Source of the DNA: Nocardia sp. | GTDB taxonomy: Bacteria; Actinomycetota; Actinomycetes; Mycobacteriales; Mycobacteriaceae | DNA length: 64,000 nt | Assembly: GCF_025465275.1 (NCBI RefSeq) | Contig: NZ_JAODNK010000072.1 | Span: forward strand, 62,001 to 126,000 | Direction: 5' to 3' | Shown here: positions 45,166 through 53,261 of the stretch, piece after piece | Position numbering within the stretch: position 1 is the stretch's first letter | Layout of the letters: every line of letters starts with the position of its first letter | Program-made: the position numbers and the translations under genes | Notes under the pieces: model-generated | What the model was told of the DNA's origin: nothing | Databases searched by the model: none | What the model saw: the letters and a program-made list of their open reading frames with translations, nothing else

Positions 45166-46332
45166 GTGGATTTCGACCTGACAGACGACCAAGCGACAAT
45201 TCGCGACGCGGTACGCGAACTCGCCGGGAAGTTCGATGAGCAGTACTGGGTGGAAAAGGATGCCGCGCACCAGTTCCCGACCGAGTTCTACGACACCTTC
45301 GCGAAAGGTGGCTGGCTCGGCATCACGACACCGGAGGAGTACGGCGGGCACGGCCTCGGCATCACCGAAGCATCCATCCTGCTGCAGGAGGTCGCCGCCT
45401 CCGGCGCGGGCATGAACGGCGCCAGCTCCATGCACCTGTCGATCTTCGGCATGCATCCGGTGATCGTGCACGGTTCCGAGGAACTGAAACGACGTACTCT
45501 CCCCCGCATCGTCGACGGCAGCCTGCATGTGTGCTTCGGGGTCACCGAACCCGGCGCTGGCCTGGACACCACCCGGATCACCACCTTCGCCCGCCGCGAC
45601 GGCGACCGCTACATCGTCAACGGACGCAAGGTATGGATCTCCAAGGCGATGGAGTCGGAGAAGGTCCTTCTACTCACGCGCACTACAAAATTCGAGGACG
45701 TCGCAAAGAAGACCGACGGGCTCACCCTCTTCCTCACCGACCTCGACCGGTCCCGGGTGGACATCAGGCCTATCGCGAAGATGGGCCGCAATGCCGTCAC
45801 CTCCAACGAACTGTTCATCGACAATCTGGAGATCCCTGTCGAAGACCGAGTCGGCGAGGAGGGCAAGGGATTCAAATACATCCTCGACGGACTGAATCCC
45901 GAGCGAATGCTCGTGGCCTCGGAGGCTCTCGGCATCGGACGCGCGGCGCTACGCCGTGCCACCCAGTACGCCAACGAGCGTGAGGTGTTCGGCCGAAAGA
46001 TCGGCATGAATCAGGGCATCCAATTCCCCCTGGCCGATTCGCTGGCGCACTTGGACGCGGCCGAACTCGTGCTCCGCAAGGCAACATGGCTCTACGACAA
46101 CGGCAGACCCTGTGCCCGCGAAGCGAATACAGCGAAATACCTCTGCGCTGAGGCCGGCTTCCAAGCAGCCGACCGTGCCCTGCAAACCCACGGCGGCATG
46201 GGCTATTCGGAGGAGTACCACGTCGCCCGGTACTTCCGTGAAGCACGACTCACCCGCATCGCACCGCTGAGCCAGGAGATGGTTCTCAACTACCTCGGCG
46301 AGCACGTCCTCGGCCTCCCCAGGAGCTACTGA
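45166..46332 (+). CDS. Acyl-CoA dehydrogenase
   Basis: A 388-residue flavoenzyme introducing a 2,3-double bond into an acyl-CoA. CFGVTEPGAG is the FAD/substrate signature, RKVWISKA the middle-domain motif, and EREVFGRKIGMNQGIQFPLAD with QTHGGMGYSEEYHVARYFREARL the C-terminal helices. The usual catalytic-Glu loop is replaced by TRIAPLSQEM, as in a subgroup of FadE proteins with a relocated base. The GTG at 45166 fits the family N-terminus (VDFDLTDDQ); ribosome binding is weak. First gene of a seven-gene operon whose next two members overlap it and each other. Confidence 0.9.
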   Translation: MDFDLTDDQATIRDAVRELAGKFDEQYWVEKDAAHQFPTEFYDTFAKGGWLGITTPEEYGGHGLGITEASILLQEVAASGAGMNGASSMHLSIFGMHPVIVHGSEELKRRTLPRIVDGSLHVCFGVTEPGAGLDTTRITTFARRDGDRYIVNGRKVWISKAMESEKVLLLTRTTKFEDVAKKTDGLTLFLTDLDRSRVDIRPIAKMGRNAVTSNELFIDNLEIPVEDRVGEEGKGFKYILDGLNPERMLVASEALGIGRAALRRATQYANEREVFGRKIGMNQGIQFPLADSLAHLDAAELVLRKATWLYDNGRPCAREANTAKYLCAEAGFQAADRALQTHGGMGYSEEYHVARYFREARLTRIAPLSQEMVLNYLGEHVLGLPRSY

Positions 46333-47081
46333 TGTTCGACCTCACTGGAAGATCCGCCCTCGTCACCGGAGCCGGTGCCGGAATCGGCGCCGCCATCGCG
46401 CGAGCATTCGCGAAGGCCGGTGCCGCAGTGCTGGTCACCGACGTCGACGCCGAAGCCGCGGCTTCGGTTGCCCGAGAGATCACCACTGCGGGCGGCACAG
46501 CGACCTCAGCGGCTCTCGATGTGCGCGACGCGGAGCAGGCGACCGCAGCCGCGAAGCAGGCCGCCGTGTACGGCGGAGGCACGCTCAACATTCTGGTCAA
46601 CAACGCCGGCGCCATTGCACCGGCGATGTTCGGCAACCTCACCGAGGAGGCATTCCGGCGGATCCTCGATATCCATCTCTTAGGCAGCTTTGTGTGCAGC
46701 CAAGCAGTACTGCCCTATCTACCGTGCGACGGCACCGGGCGCATCATCAACATCACCTCGGCGGCTGGGTTGCAGGGCACAATCGGACAAGCGAACTACA
46801 GCGCCGCCAAGGCCGGAATCATCGGCCTGACAAAGTCTTTGGCGAAGGAGCTGGCCAAGCAGCAGGTGACGGTGAACGCCATCGCGCCGCTGGCAGCCAC
46901 CGCCATGACCGAGAACATTCGCGGCAACGAGAAGCTGGCCGCGAAGACGCTGGCCCGAATTCCATTGGGGCGCTGGGCCGAACCGGATGAGATTGCCGCG
47001 AGCTTCGTCTTCTTCGCCTCCGACGCTGCGTCTTACATCACCGGCCAGGTACTTCCCGTCGACGGCGGGACGGTGATCTGA
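46332..47081 (+). CDS. SDR-family dehydrogenase (3-hydroxyacyl-CoA type)
   Basis: A 249-residue classical short-chain dehydrogenase. The cofactor motif is TGAGAGIG near residue 12, NNAGA follows, and the catalytic Tyr-x3-Lys is in YSAAKAG; the C-terminal ITGQVLPVDGG is typical of FabG-like enzymes. It probably oxidises a 3-hydroxyacyl-CoA between the hydratases and thiolase of this operon. Its ATG shares bases with the upstream stop (TGATG), and its own stop overlaps the thiolase ATG in the same way, so the three enzymes are strictly coupled. Confidence 0.92.
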   Translation: MFDLTGRSALVTGAGAGIGAAIARAFAKAGAAVLVTDVDAEAAASVAREITTAGGTATSAALDVRDAEQATAAAKQAAVYGGGTLNILVNNAGAIAPAMFGNLTEEAFRRILDIHLLGSFVCSQAVLPYLPCDGTGRIINITSAAGLQGTIGQANYSAAKAGIIGLTKSLAKELAKQQVTVNAIAPLAATAMTENIRGNEKLAAKTLARIPLGRWAEPDEIAASFVFFASDAASYITGQVLPVDGGTVI

Positions 47082-48274
47082 TGGGAATCTCACGCGGTCC
47101 CTTCCAGCGCACTGCGCGTGAGGTGATCATCGCCGAAGCGATCCGCACGCCGATAGGCCGGTCACATCCGGAACGTGGCTGGTATCGCGACACGCATCCC
47201 AACGCCATGCTCGCCGCAGTCTATCGGGACCTGATCCGGCGCGGCGGGATCGATCCCGCCGTCGTCGAGGATCTGGTGATCGGCTGCACCGCGCCGTTCG
47301 GCGAGCAGTCCCGCAATATCGGGCGAAATGCCTGGCTGCAGGCCGGCTATCCGGCGGCGGTCCCGGCGGTCACCCTGGACCGGCGCTGCGGATCCGCGCA
47401 GACTGCTGTCGAGATGGGTGCGGCACTCGTCGGCTCCGGCACCCATGATCTGGTGATCGCGGGCGGCGTCGAGCACATGGGGCACGTTCCGATGAACTCC
47501 CCCGCTGCCATCTCCGAGCTCTACGGCGACCCGTGGCCACCGGAGCTGCGCGAGCGCTACGCGTTCGTCTCTCAGGGCGAGAGCGCGGAACTCATCGCCG
47601 ATCAATGGGCCATCACCCGTGCGGAGATGGACGAATTCGCCGTTCGCTCACACGCATTGGCGAGCGCTGCCATCGACGCGGGGCGATTCGACGCCGAGAT
47701 GGTTCCGCTCGAACTCGCCGGGGAAATCCGAACCAGCGACCAATCCGTTCGACCATCGACCGACACGGCCACCCTGGCCAGACTGAAGACGGTGTTCCGT
47801 GCGGACGGCCGGGTCACCGCCGGAACCTCGTCACCGATCTGCGACGGCGCCGCGGGTGTACTGCTGGCATCGCGCGAAGCCGTTGACGCACAAGGGCTTC
47901 GGGCGCGTGCCCGCATCCTGGACCAGACGACGGTCGGCGTCGACCCGATCATCATGCTCACCGGGCCGATTCCCGCGACCCGGAAACTGCTCGAGCGCAA
48001 CGGGATGACCATCGACGATATCGACCTCATCGAAATCAACGAGGCGTTCAGTTCTGTAGTCCTGGCCTGGGAGCGGGAGTTGAAGCCGGATATGGACCGA
48101 GTCAACGTCAACGGCGGCGCAATCGCGCTCGGCCACCCAGTCGGAGCCACCGGCGCCCGGCTGATCGCCACCATCATCGCCGAACTAGAGCGCCGTGACG
48201 CGGAGATCGGACTGGTGACCATGTGCTGTGGCGGCGGGCTCGGCACCGCCACCCTGGTGCAGCGGATCGCCTGA
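47081..48274 (+). CDS. Acetyl-CoA acyltransferase (thiolase)
   Basis: A 397-residue thiolase completing the beta-oxidation round. The acylated nucleophile is Cys103 in DRRCGSAQ, the catalytic His lies in GHPVGATG, and the second Cys is in CCGGGLG at about 382. All family motifs are intact. The gene overlaps the SDR by one base in a TGATG junction. A 139-bp gap then separates it from the enoyl-CoA hydratase pair, the only sizeable gap within the operon, and this gap shows no operator match. Confidence 0.93.
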   Translation: MGISRGPFQRTAREVIIAEAIRTPIGRSHPERGWYRDTHPNAMLAAVYRDLIRRGGIDPAVVEDLVIGCTAPFGEQSRNIGRNAWLQAGYPAAVPAVTLDRRCGSAQTAVEMGAALVGSGTHDLVIAGGVEHMGHVPMNSPAAISELYGDPWPPELRERYAFVSQGESAELIADQWAITRAEMDEFAVRSHALASAAIDAGRFDAEMVPLELAGEIRTSDQSVRPSTDTATLARLKTVFRADGRVTAGTSSPICDGAAGVLLASREAVDAQGLRARARILDQTTVGVDPIIMLTGPIPATRKLLERNGMTIDDIDLIEINEAFSSVVLAWERELKPDMDRVNVNGGAIALGHPVGATGARLIATIIAELERRDAEIGLVTMCCGGGLGTATLVQRIA

Positions 48275-48413
48275 TGAGCGAAGGGTGCGCAAGCCTACGG
48301 CATCTCACCCCAGCGAGGGAGGCGACCCCCTCGATCGAGGCTAGCGCGATCGCGGCCGCGCGATCACCGTGGTAGCGGCGGGCGGCTACTCCATCCAGCG
48401 AAGGAAATCCCAC

Positions 48414-49223
48414 GTGAACGACATCATGCAGCTGGAAACGATCCAGTTGGATCGCCCGGAGCCGGGCATCGCCGTAGCGACCCTGAATCGGCCCACGCGG
48501 CTGAACGCGATGACGAACACGATGTTCGCCGAACTTGAGCAGCTCGCTCGCACCCTGGATCGCGAGGACGACCTCCGAGTATTGATCATCACCGGTGCGG
48601 GCAAGGCGTTCTGCGCAGGATACGACCTCGCCGACGCCGACCTGCTCCCGTCGCTGTCACCGATCGGGATGCTCGATCAGCAGGAGCGAGCTGCGCGGGC
48701 ACTTGCGGCCTTGCGCGGCATGCGAATTCCCGTTATCGCTGCGGTCAACGGCGCGGCCGCGGGCGGTGGACTGTCGCTCGCGCTGGCGGCCGACATCCGG
48801 ATCGGCTCTGCGTCGGCCCGATTCAACGCCGCTTTCGTCCGAATCGGTTTGTCCGCAGGCGATCTCGGCGCTTCCTGGCTACTCCCCCGCCTCATCGGCC
48901 CCGCCCAGGCGGCCGAGTTCGCCTACACCGGCCGTGTCATGGAAGCCGCCGAGGCGGAGCGACTCGGATTGCTGAATTCTGTCGTTCCCGCCGACTCACT
49001 GCTGGCCGAGGCGATCGCCATGGCCGCACAGATCAGCGCGAACTCGCCTGGTGGCGTGCAGCTTTCCAAGCGGGCGCTGCAGGCCAACATGGAGGTGTCG
49101 TCGTTCGCGGCGGCGCTGGAGTTGGAGAACCGGGGGCAGGCGCTGTTGACCAGGGGCACCGACATGCCTGAAGCCTTGGCGGCCTTCAAGGAGAAGCGCC
49201 GCCCCGAATTCACCGGACGGTGA
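48414..49223 (+). CDS. Enoyl-CoA hydratase, first of a tandem pair
   Basis: A 269-residue crotonase-family protein. The oxyanion-hole segments are KAFCAGYDL and NGAAAGGGLSLALAADIRI, and the acid residue region reads GLSAGDLGASW, where Asp replaces one of the two catalytic glutamates of classical hydratases. It may therefore be an isomerase, hydrolase or variant hydratase. The GTG start at 48414 has AAGGAAA upstream. It is strongly similar to the next gene, especially in the last 35 residues (ALELENRGQALLTR), and the two are a tandem duplication joined by a GTGA overlap. Confidence 0.88.
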   Translation: MNDIMQLETIQLDRPEPGIAVATLNRPTRLNAMTNTMFAELEQLARTLDREDDLRVLIITGAGKAFCAGYDLADADLLPSLSPIGMLDQQERAARALAALRGMRIPVIAAVNGAAAGGGLSLALAADIRIGSASARFNAAFVRIGLSAGDLGASWLLPRLIGPAQAAEFAYTGRVMEAAEAERLGLLNSVVPADSLLAEAIAMAAQISANSPGGVQLSKRALQANMEVSSFAAALELENRGQALLTRGTDMPEALAAFKEKRRPEFTGR

Positions 49224-50077
49224 CCGAGATGACCCAGACTGCGGACAGCACCGACGTGACCCTGACGAACTACGATCCACCCGCGCTGACGACCCTGCGG
49301 TTGGATATCCATCCCGGACGGGTCGCCGTGCTGACCGTCAACCGCCCCGAGCGGATGAACTCCCAGACGGTCACCATGTTCGAAGAGTTCGGCACCGCCG
49401 CCTATGCGTTGCGGGACACCGACGCCCGCGCGCTGATCATCCGTGGTGCTGGTGATCGCGCGTTCTGCTCGGGATTCGACCTCGATGAGATCTCGGTGAT
49501 CACCCGCATGGGGATCCGGGAATTTCTGCAGTTCCAGGAACTTGCCGCTGGCGGCATGGCCGCCCTGCGGCACTTGCCGTTCCCGGTGATCGCGGCGATC
49601 TACGGGGCGGCTTCCGGTGGCGGAATGTCCCTGGCACTGGCAGCCGATATCCGCCTGCTGGCACCCAAGGCAAAATTCAACGCCGCGTTCGTCAAGGTCG
49701 GCCTGTCAGTGGGGGAACTCAGCAACTCCTGGCAGCTGAGCAGGCTGATCGGCCCCGGCCGGGCCGCCGAAATCGCCTACACCGGGCGACTGGTCGGTGC
49801 CGAGGAAGCTGTGCGGATCGGCTTGGCGAATCGAATCGTGGCACACGATCGACTCATGGACGAGGCTTTTGCGCTCGCGGGCGCGATCTCGGCGAATTCA
49901 CCTGGCGGCGTTCGCCTCTCCAAGCGCGCGCTACAACGCAATCAGGAGATCGGTTCCTATGCGGCCGCCCTGGAGCTCGAAAATCGCGGCCAAGCGCTAC
50001 TCACCCGCTGCGCCGACATGCCGGAAGCGCTGGCCGCCTTCCGGGAAAAGCGCCCGCCCCGATTCACCGGCGAATAG
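49220..50077 (+). CDS. Enoyl-CoA hydratase, second of a tandem pair
   Basis: A 285-residue crotonase paralogue of the preceding gene. The oxyanion-hole segments are RAFCSGFDL and GAASGGGMSLALAADIRL; the active-site loop reads GLSVGELSNSW, with Glu where the first copy has Asp. This difference suggests the two copies have diverged in reaction or substrate. Start is a GTG overlapping the upstream stop (GTGA); an ATG nine bases later is also possible. The C-terminal ALELENRGQALLTR segment is nearly the same in both copies. Confidence 0.88.
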   Translation: MTEMTQTADSTDVTLTNYDPPALTTLRLDIHPGRVAVLTVNRPERMNSQTVTMFEEFGTAAYALRDTDARALIIRGAGDRAFCSGFDLDEISVITRMGIREFLQFQELAAGGMAALRHLPFPVIAAIYGAASGGGMSLALAADIRLLAPKAKFNAAFVKVGLSVGELSNSWQLSRLIGPGRAAEIAYTGRLVGAEEAVRIGLANRIVAHDRLMDEAFALAGAISANSPGGVRLSKRALQRNQEIGSYAAALELENRGQALLTRCADMPEALAAFREKRPPRFTGE

Positions 50078-50109
50078 CCGCCCAAATGGACTACGAAAGG
50101 CCTCGACCG

Positions 50110-51042
50110 ATGACGACCCTCGGCGACCTCGCCTCCGGCTTCGGCCCGCAAGACGACCTGCGGCACCGACCGGCCCCCGGTGGCAGGATGCGAGACTCTC
50201 TGTTCTGGCAGATGACAATGCCCGATGAGCAACTCGGTCTGCAGATCTATCTGTATCTGACGGACCGCGGCAAGACGGGCTACAACGTGGTGGTCTGGGG
50301 ACCGGACGACAAGCCGATCGCCCGCGAGCTCGCCGCCGGATCGATTCCGCACGAGATGGACTTCGACGATTTCGAATTCGAGGGGCTCACGGTCGCGCAG
50401 CCGCAACTACGCCGCACCGCGCAGGTCGGTTTCGCCGCCGGAGATGTGCGGCTCGAATACAACTTCGAAGCCATTCACGACGCGTTCAGCTACCACCAGA
50501 ATCCGGATGGCTTGCCGACGTGGTTCGCCGAGAACCGGCTCGAGCAGACCGGCCACGTCACCGGCTTCCTGGAGGTCGGCGACCGCCGCATCGAATTGGA
50601 TCGCAAGGGCCATCGCGATCATTCGTGGGGACCTCGAAATTGGGGTGTGCCACACCACTGGAAGTGGATCATCGCCTATACCGAATCGGGTCGAGCGATC
50701 AACGGCTGGATCTGGATCGCAAAGGGCGAGTGGGGATTCGCCGGGTATGTCGTGAAAGACGGTGTCACGGTGCCGGTCTCCCATATCGAGGCGAAGACCG
50801 GCTACGACCCCGATATGGCGCAACGTAGCCTGGACGCGATATTCGTCGACATCACCGGCGGCCGCACCCATCTCACCCTGGAGCGGTTCGGCCTGTTCCG
50901 GCTGCCCACCAACGACCGGATGACCACCGTCATTTCCGAAGCGGCCTGCGCGGCGACCATCGATGGCGAACCCGGTGCCGGTCAGTTCGAAACCCATTGG
51001 CCCGCCGACTATCTCCAGCATCTCACGGAGGCGAACCGATGA
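50110..51042 (+). CDS. AttH/CrtC-like lipocalin-fold protein (DUF7064-like)
   Basis: A 310-residue protein I cannot assign to a known reaction. It contains the conserved HRDHSWGPRNWG block, followed by Trp-rich strands (WKWIIAYTE, NGWIWIAKGEWGF), as seen in AttH/CrtC-like proteins with two lipocalin-type barrels; carotenoid hydratase CrtC is one member. Such genes often occur beside acyl-CoA dehydrogenase genes in actinomycetes and may bind or hydrate hydrophobic substrates. ATG 50110 is chosen for GAAAGG upstream; an ATG at 50086 lacks one. Its stop overlaps the next start by 4 bp. Confidence 0.7.
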   Translation: MTTLGDLASGFGPQDDLRHRPAPGGRMRDSLFWQMTMPDEQLGLQIYLYLTDRGKTGYNVVVWGPDDKPIARELAAGSIPHEMDFDDFEFEGLTVAQPQLRRTAQVGFAAGDVRLEYNFEAIHDAFSYHQNPDGLPTWFAENRLEQTGHVTGFLEVGDRRIELDRKGHRDHSWGPRNWGVPHHWKWIIAYTESGRAINGWIWIAKGEWGFAGYVVKDGVTVPVSHIEAKTGYDPDMAQRSLDAIFVDITGGRTHLTLERFGLFRLPTNDRMTTVISEAACAATIDGEPGAGQFETHWPADYLQHLTEANR

Positions 51043-52073
51043 CGTGGGACTGGTCCCCCGTGACTCTCTCCGCGCTGGAACACTTCTTGAGTGAGCGGGG
51101 TATCGCTGATGGCCCGCTGGCAACCAAGCGCATCGGGGACGGTCACTCCAACCTCACCTTCCTGGTTTCGGACGGGCAGCGCCAGGTGGTGGTGCGACGC
51201 CCACCGCCACCGCCGGTTCCCGCCGGCGCGCACGACATGCTGAGGGAAGCGCGGCTGCTCGAGGGACTCGCGGATACCGCAGTACCAGTTCCCCGGGTGC
51301 TGGCGACCAGCGCGGCCGGCGAGGTCCTGAACGTGCCGTTCTACGTGATGAGCCATGTGACCGGCCCCGTCATCACCACCGCCACACCTGACGAACTCGC
51401 CGCACCCGCCGACCGTCGTCGCCTCGGCGAGACGCTGATCGACACACTGGTCGCCTTACACGAGATCGATTGGCGTGCAGCCGGACTGGGCGATCTAGGC
51501 CGTCCGGACGGATTCAACGAACGACACCTGCGCCGGATGGCGCGCCTCGTCGCGGATGCCGACGGCCGGCCGCCCACCGAATTCGCCGATATTACCGAGT
51601 GGTTGACCGCCCACGTTCCCGCCGAATCGGGAGCGACGATCATCCACAACGACTTTCGCATCGGCAACGTCATCGCCGCGCCGACCGCGCCCGCACGCAT
51701 CGCCGCGGTGCTGGATTGGGAGCTGGCCACAATCGGCGACCCCCTATTCGACGTGGGGTATTTTCTGGCGTGCTACCCGTCCGCAGGCGAACCACTCACG
51801 CCCACAGCGGAACTCGGCACCGCCTGCCTCGAGGACGGTTACCCGACCCGTGCCGAACTGGCGGCCCGGTACGCCACGGCTACCGGACGGAGTCTGGCAA
51901 ATCTGAACTGGTACATCACGCTGGCCCAGTGGAAACTGGCGGTACTTTACGAGTACGGTCGCCGACGCGCGGTGTCCGGAGTGGGCGACCCCTACTACAA
52001 GGACGAGGCACTGGTGCGATCGTTTCTCGATGCGGCCCGTGCGGCCGCCGGCCTCACCCACTCGGAAGGCTGA
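51039..52073 (+). CDS. Phosphotransferase of the ACAD10/LvaA type
   Basis: A 344-residue member of the aminoglycoside-phosphotransferase-like kinase family. The nucleotide loop is GDGHSN (33-38), the catalytic loop is HNDFRIGN with Asp205 and Asn210, and the metal-binding motif is DWE at 226-228. Members linked to acyl-CoA dehydrogenases (human ACAD10/11, Pseudomonas LvaA) phosphorylate 4-hydroxyacyl-CoA so that phosphate can be eliminated and beta-oxidation continue. This role fits the neighbours here but is inferred. It is the last gene of the operon, followed by a strong bidirectional terminator. Confidence 0.82.
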   Translation: MTWDWSPVTLSALEHFLSERGIADGPLATKRIGDGHSNLTFLVSDGQRQVVVRRPPPPPVPAGAHDMLREARLLEGLADTAVPVPRVLATSAAGEVLNVPFYVMSHVTGPVITTATPDELAAPADRRRLGETLIDTLVALHEIDWRAAGLGDLGRPDGFNERHLRRMARLVADADGRPPTEFADITEWLTAHVPAESGATIIHNDFRIGNVIAAPTAPARIAAVLDWELATIGDPLFDVGYFLACYPSAGEPLTPTAELGTACLEDGYPTRAELAARYATATGRSLANLNWYITLAQWKLAVLYEYGRRRAVSGVGDPYYKDEALVRSFLDAARAAAGLTHSEG

Positions 52074-52114
52074 TCAGGAGGCCGCTGCAAACTACCTGCT
52101 GTAGACGTACATAT

Positions 52115-52148
52115 GGCGCGACGCGGAACAAATGTTCCGCGTCGCGCC
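52115..52148. terminator. Bidirectional terminator hairpin
   Basis: A perfect 16-bp inverted repeat (52115-52130 and 52133-52148, GGCGCGAC...GTCGCGCC) with only two bases between the arms. It lies between the convergent phosphotransferase and SDR genes. There is no long T-run on either side, as is common in actinomycetes. Confidence 0.8.
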
Positions 52149-52174
52149 GTACGTGTGGCCGAGATGCGAAGTCG

Positions 52175-53059
52175 TCAGGGCTTTCCAGCCACCTCGGACA
52201 GGATCGACGGCAATGCGGCGCGGTGAAAACCGTTGTACGCCTGGTTATTACGAACCGGCTGCAGATCCCACCAGCCCCGACGCGCATTGGGCGCACCGCC
52301 GTCGATCCGAATGCACGAGCCGGTGATGAAGCTCGCCGCCGGCGACAGTAGGAAGACGATGGCCGCCGATACCTCGGACTCGGTGCCGAACCGCTGCAAC
52401 GGAATACCCGTGACGACCTCGTTCTGGATGAACGAGGTGTCCTTGTCGTCGTAGGTGTCCAGGCCGCTCGACGCGATCGAACCCGGCGCGACGGTATTCA
52501 CCCGCACGCCCGACTCGGCCCATTCGGTGGCCGCGCATTCACTCAAGGTCAACATGCCGCCGCGGGACGCCGCGGAGTGGGAGAAGCCGGGCCATCCGTG
52601 CCAGATATCGGCGATCATGTTCACGATCGCGCCGCCGTTGTCTGCCATCCAGCGGTTGTAGACCTCCCGCATCACAATGAAGCCGCCGGTCAGATTGCTG
52701 CGCACCACGGCCTCGAAGCCCCTGGTCTTGATCGTCTTCAATTCGGCACGATACTGACCGCCCGCGTTGTTGACCAGTCCGTCGATGCGTCCATGCTCCG
52801 CCAGAATCGTGTCGATCGTCTGCGCGACAGTCTCCTCGTCACGGATATCTGACACATACGTGGATACCGATCCGCCATCGTTCTCGATCTCGTCCCTGAC
52901 CCGCCGCAACTTCTCCTCGGATCGCCCGACAATCGCCACGTGGGCGCCGAGTTGCGCGAGTTCATGTGCGGTACACCGCCCGATGCCACTGCCACCGCCG
53001 GTGACGATGACGACCTGGCCCCGGAACAACCCGGGTTGATAGATGGAGTCATATGACAT
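52175..53059 (-). CDS. SDR, 2-enoyl-/2,4-dienoyl-CoA reductase type
   Basis: A 294-residue short-chain dehydrogenase with TGGGSGIG for NADP binding and NNAGG. The usual YxxxK is replaced by HSAASRGG before the EWAESGVRVN segment. The same replacement is found in peroxisomal trans-2-enoyl-CoA reductase and 2,4-dienoyl-CoA reductase enzymes, so it is probably a reductase of unsaturated acyl-CoA rather than a 3-hydroxyacyl dehydrogenase. The C-terminal extension of about 40 residues is longer than in FabG. ATG 53059 is preferred over upstream codons. It is divergent from a hydrolase, with a GntR-type site between them. Confidence 0.87.
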   Translation of the reverse strand: MSYDSIYQPGLFRGQVVIVTGGGSGIGRCTAHELAQLGAHVAIVGRSEEKLRRVRDEIENDGGSVSTYVSDIRDEETVAQTIDTILAEHGRIDGLVNNAGGQYRAELKTIKTRGFEAVVRSNLTGGFIVMREVYNRWMADNGGAIVNMIADIWHGWPGFSHSAASRGGMLTLSECAATEWAESGVRVNTVAPGSIASSGLDTYDDKDTSFIQNEVVTGIPLQRFGTESEVSAAIVFLLSPAASFITGSCIRIDGGAPNARRGWWDLQPVRNNQAYNGFHRAALPSILSEVAGKP

Positions 53060-53189
53060 GACATGCGGCCTTTCATTCCCGTCGACACAGATGTACATCA
53101 GTCGATGCGCAAATGTATCATCGGGCGCGGACTCCGGGCAATGGCGAACACAGCAGAACACTGTCGCATCTTCGGATTGAAGGTATTAT

Positions 53190-53198
53190 GGTCATACC
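53190..53198. promoter_or_regulatory. GntR operator between SDR and hydrolase
   Basis: GGTCATACC matches GGTCAGACC at 8 of 9 positions. It is nested in a larger dyad with AAGGTA and TACCTT arms (53180-53200). It sits in the 202-bp divergent promoter region and could control both genes. Confidence 0.6.
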
Positions 53199-53261
53199 TT
53201 ATGGCGCCCCGTTGTGGACCGCCTGCCGACAAAGTCGTCTTCCCGGCGAGGAGAAGCCCGA

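Noticed and set aside
48275..48413. Possible promoter with operator between thiolase and hydratase genes
   Set aside because: No GGTC-N-GACC match or convincing -10 box was seen in this gap; read-through is more likely.
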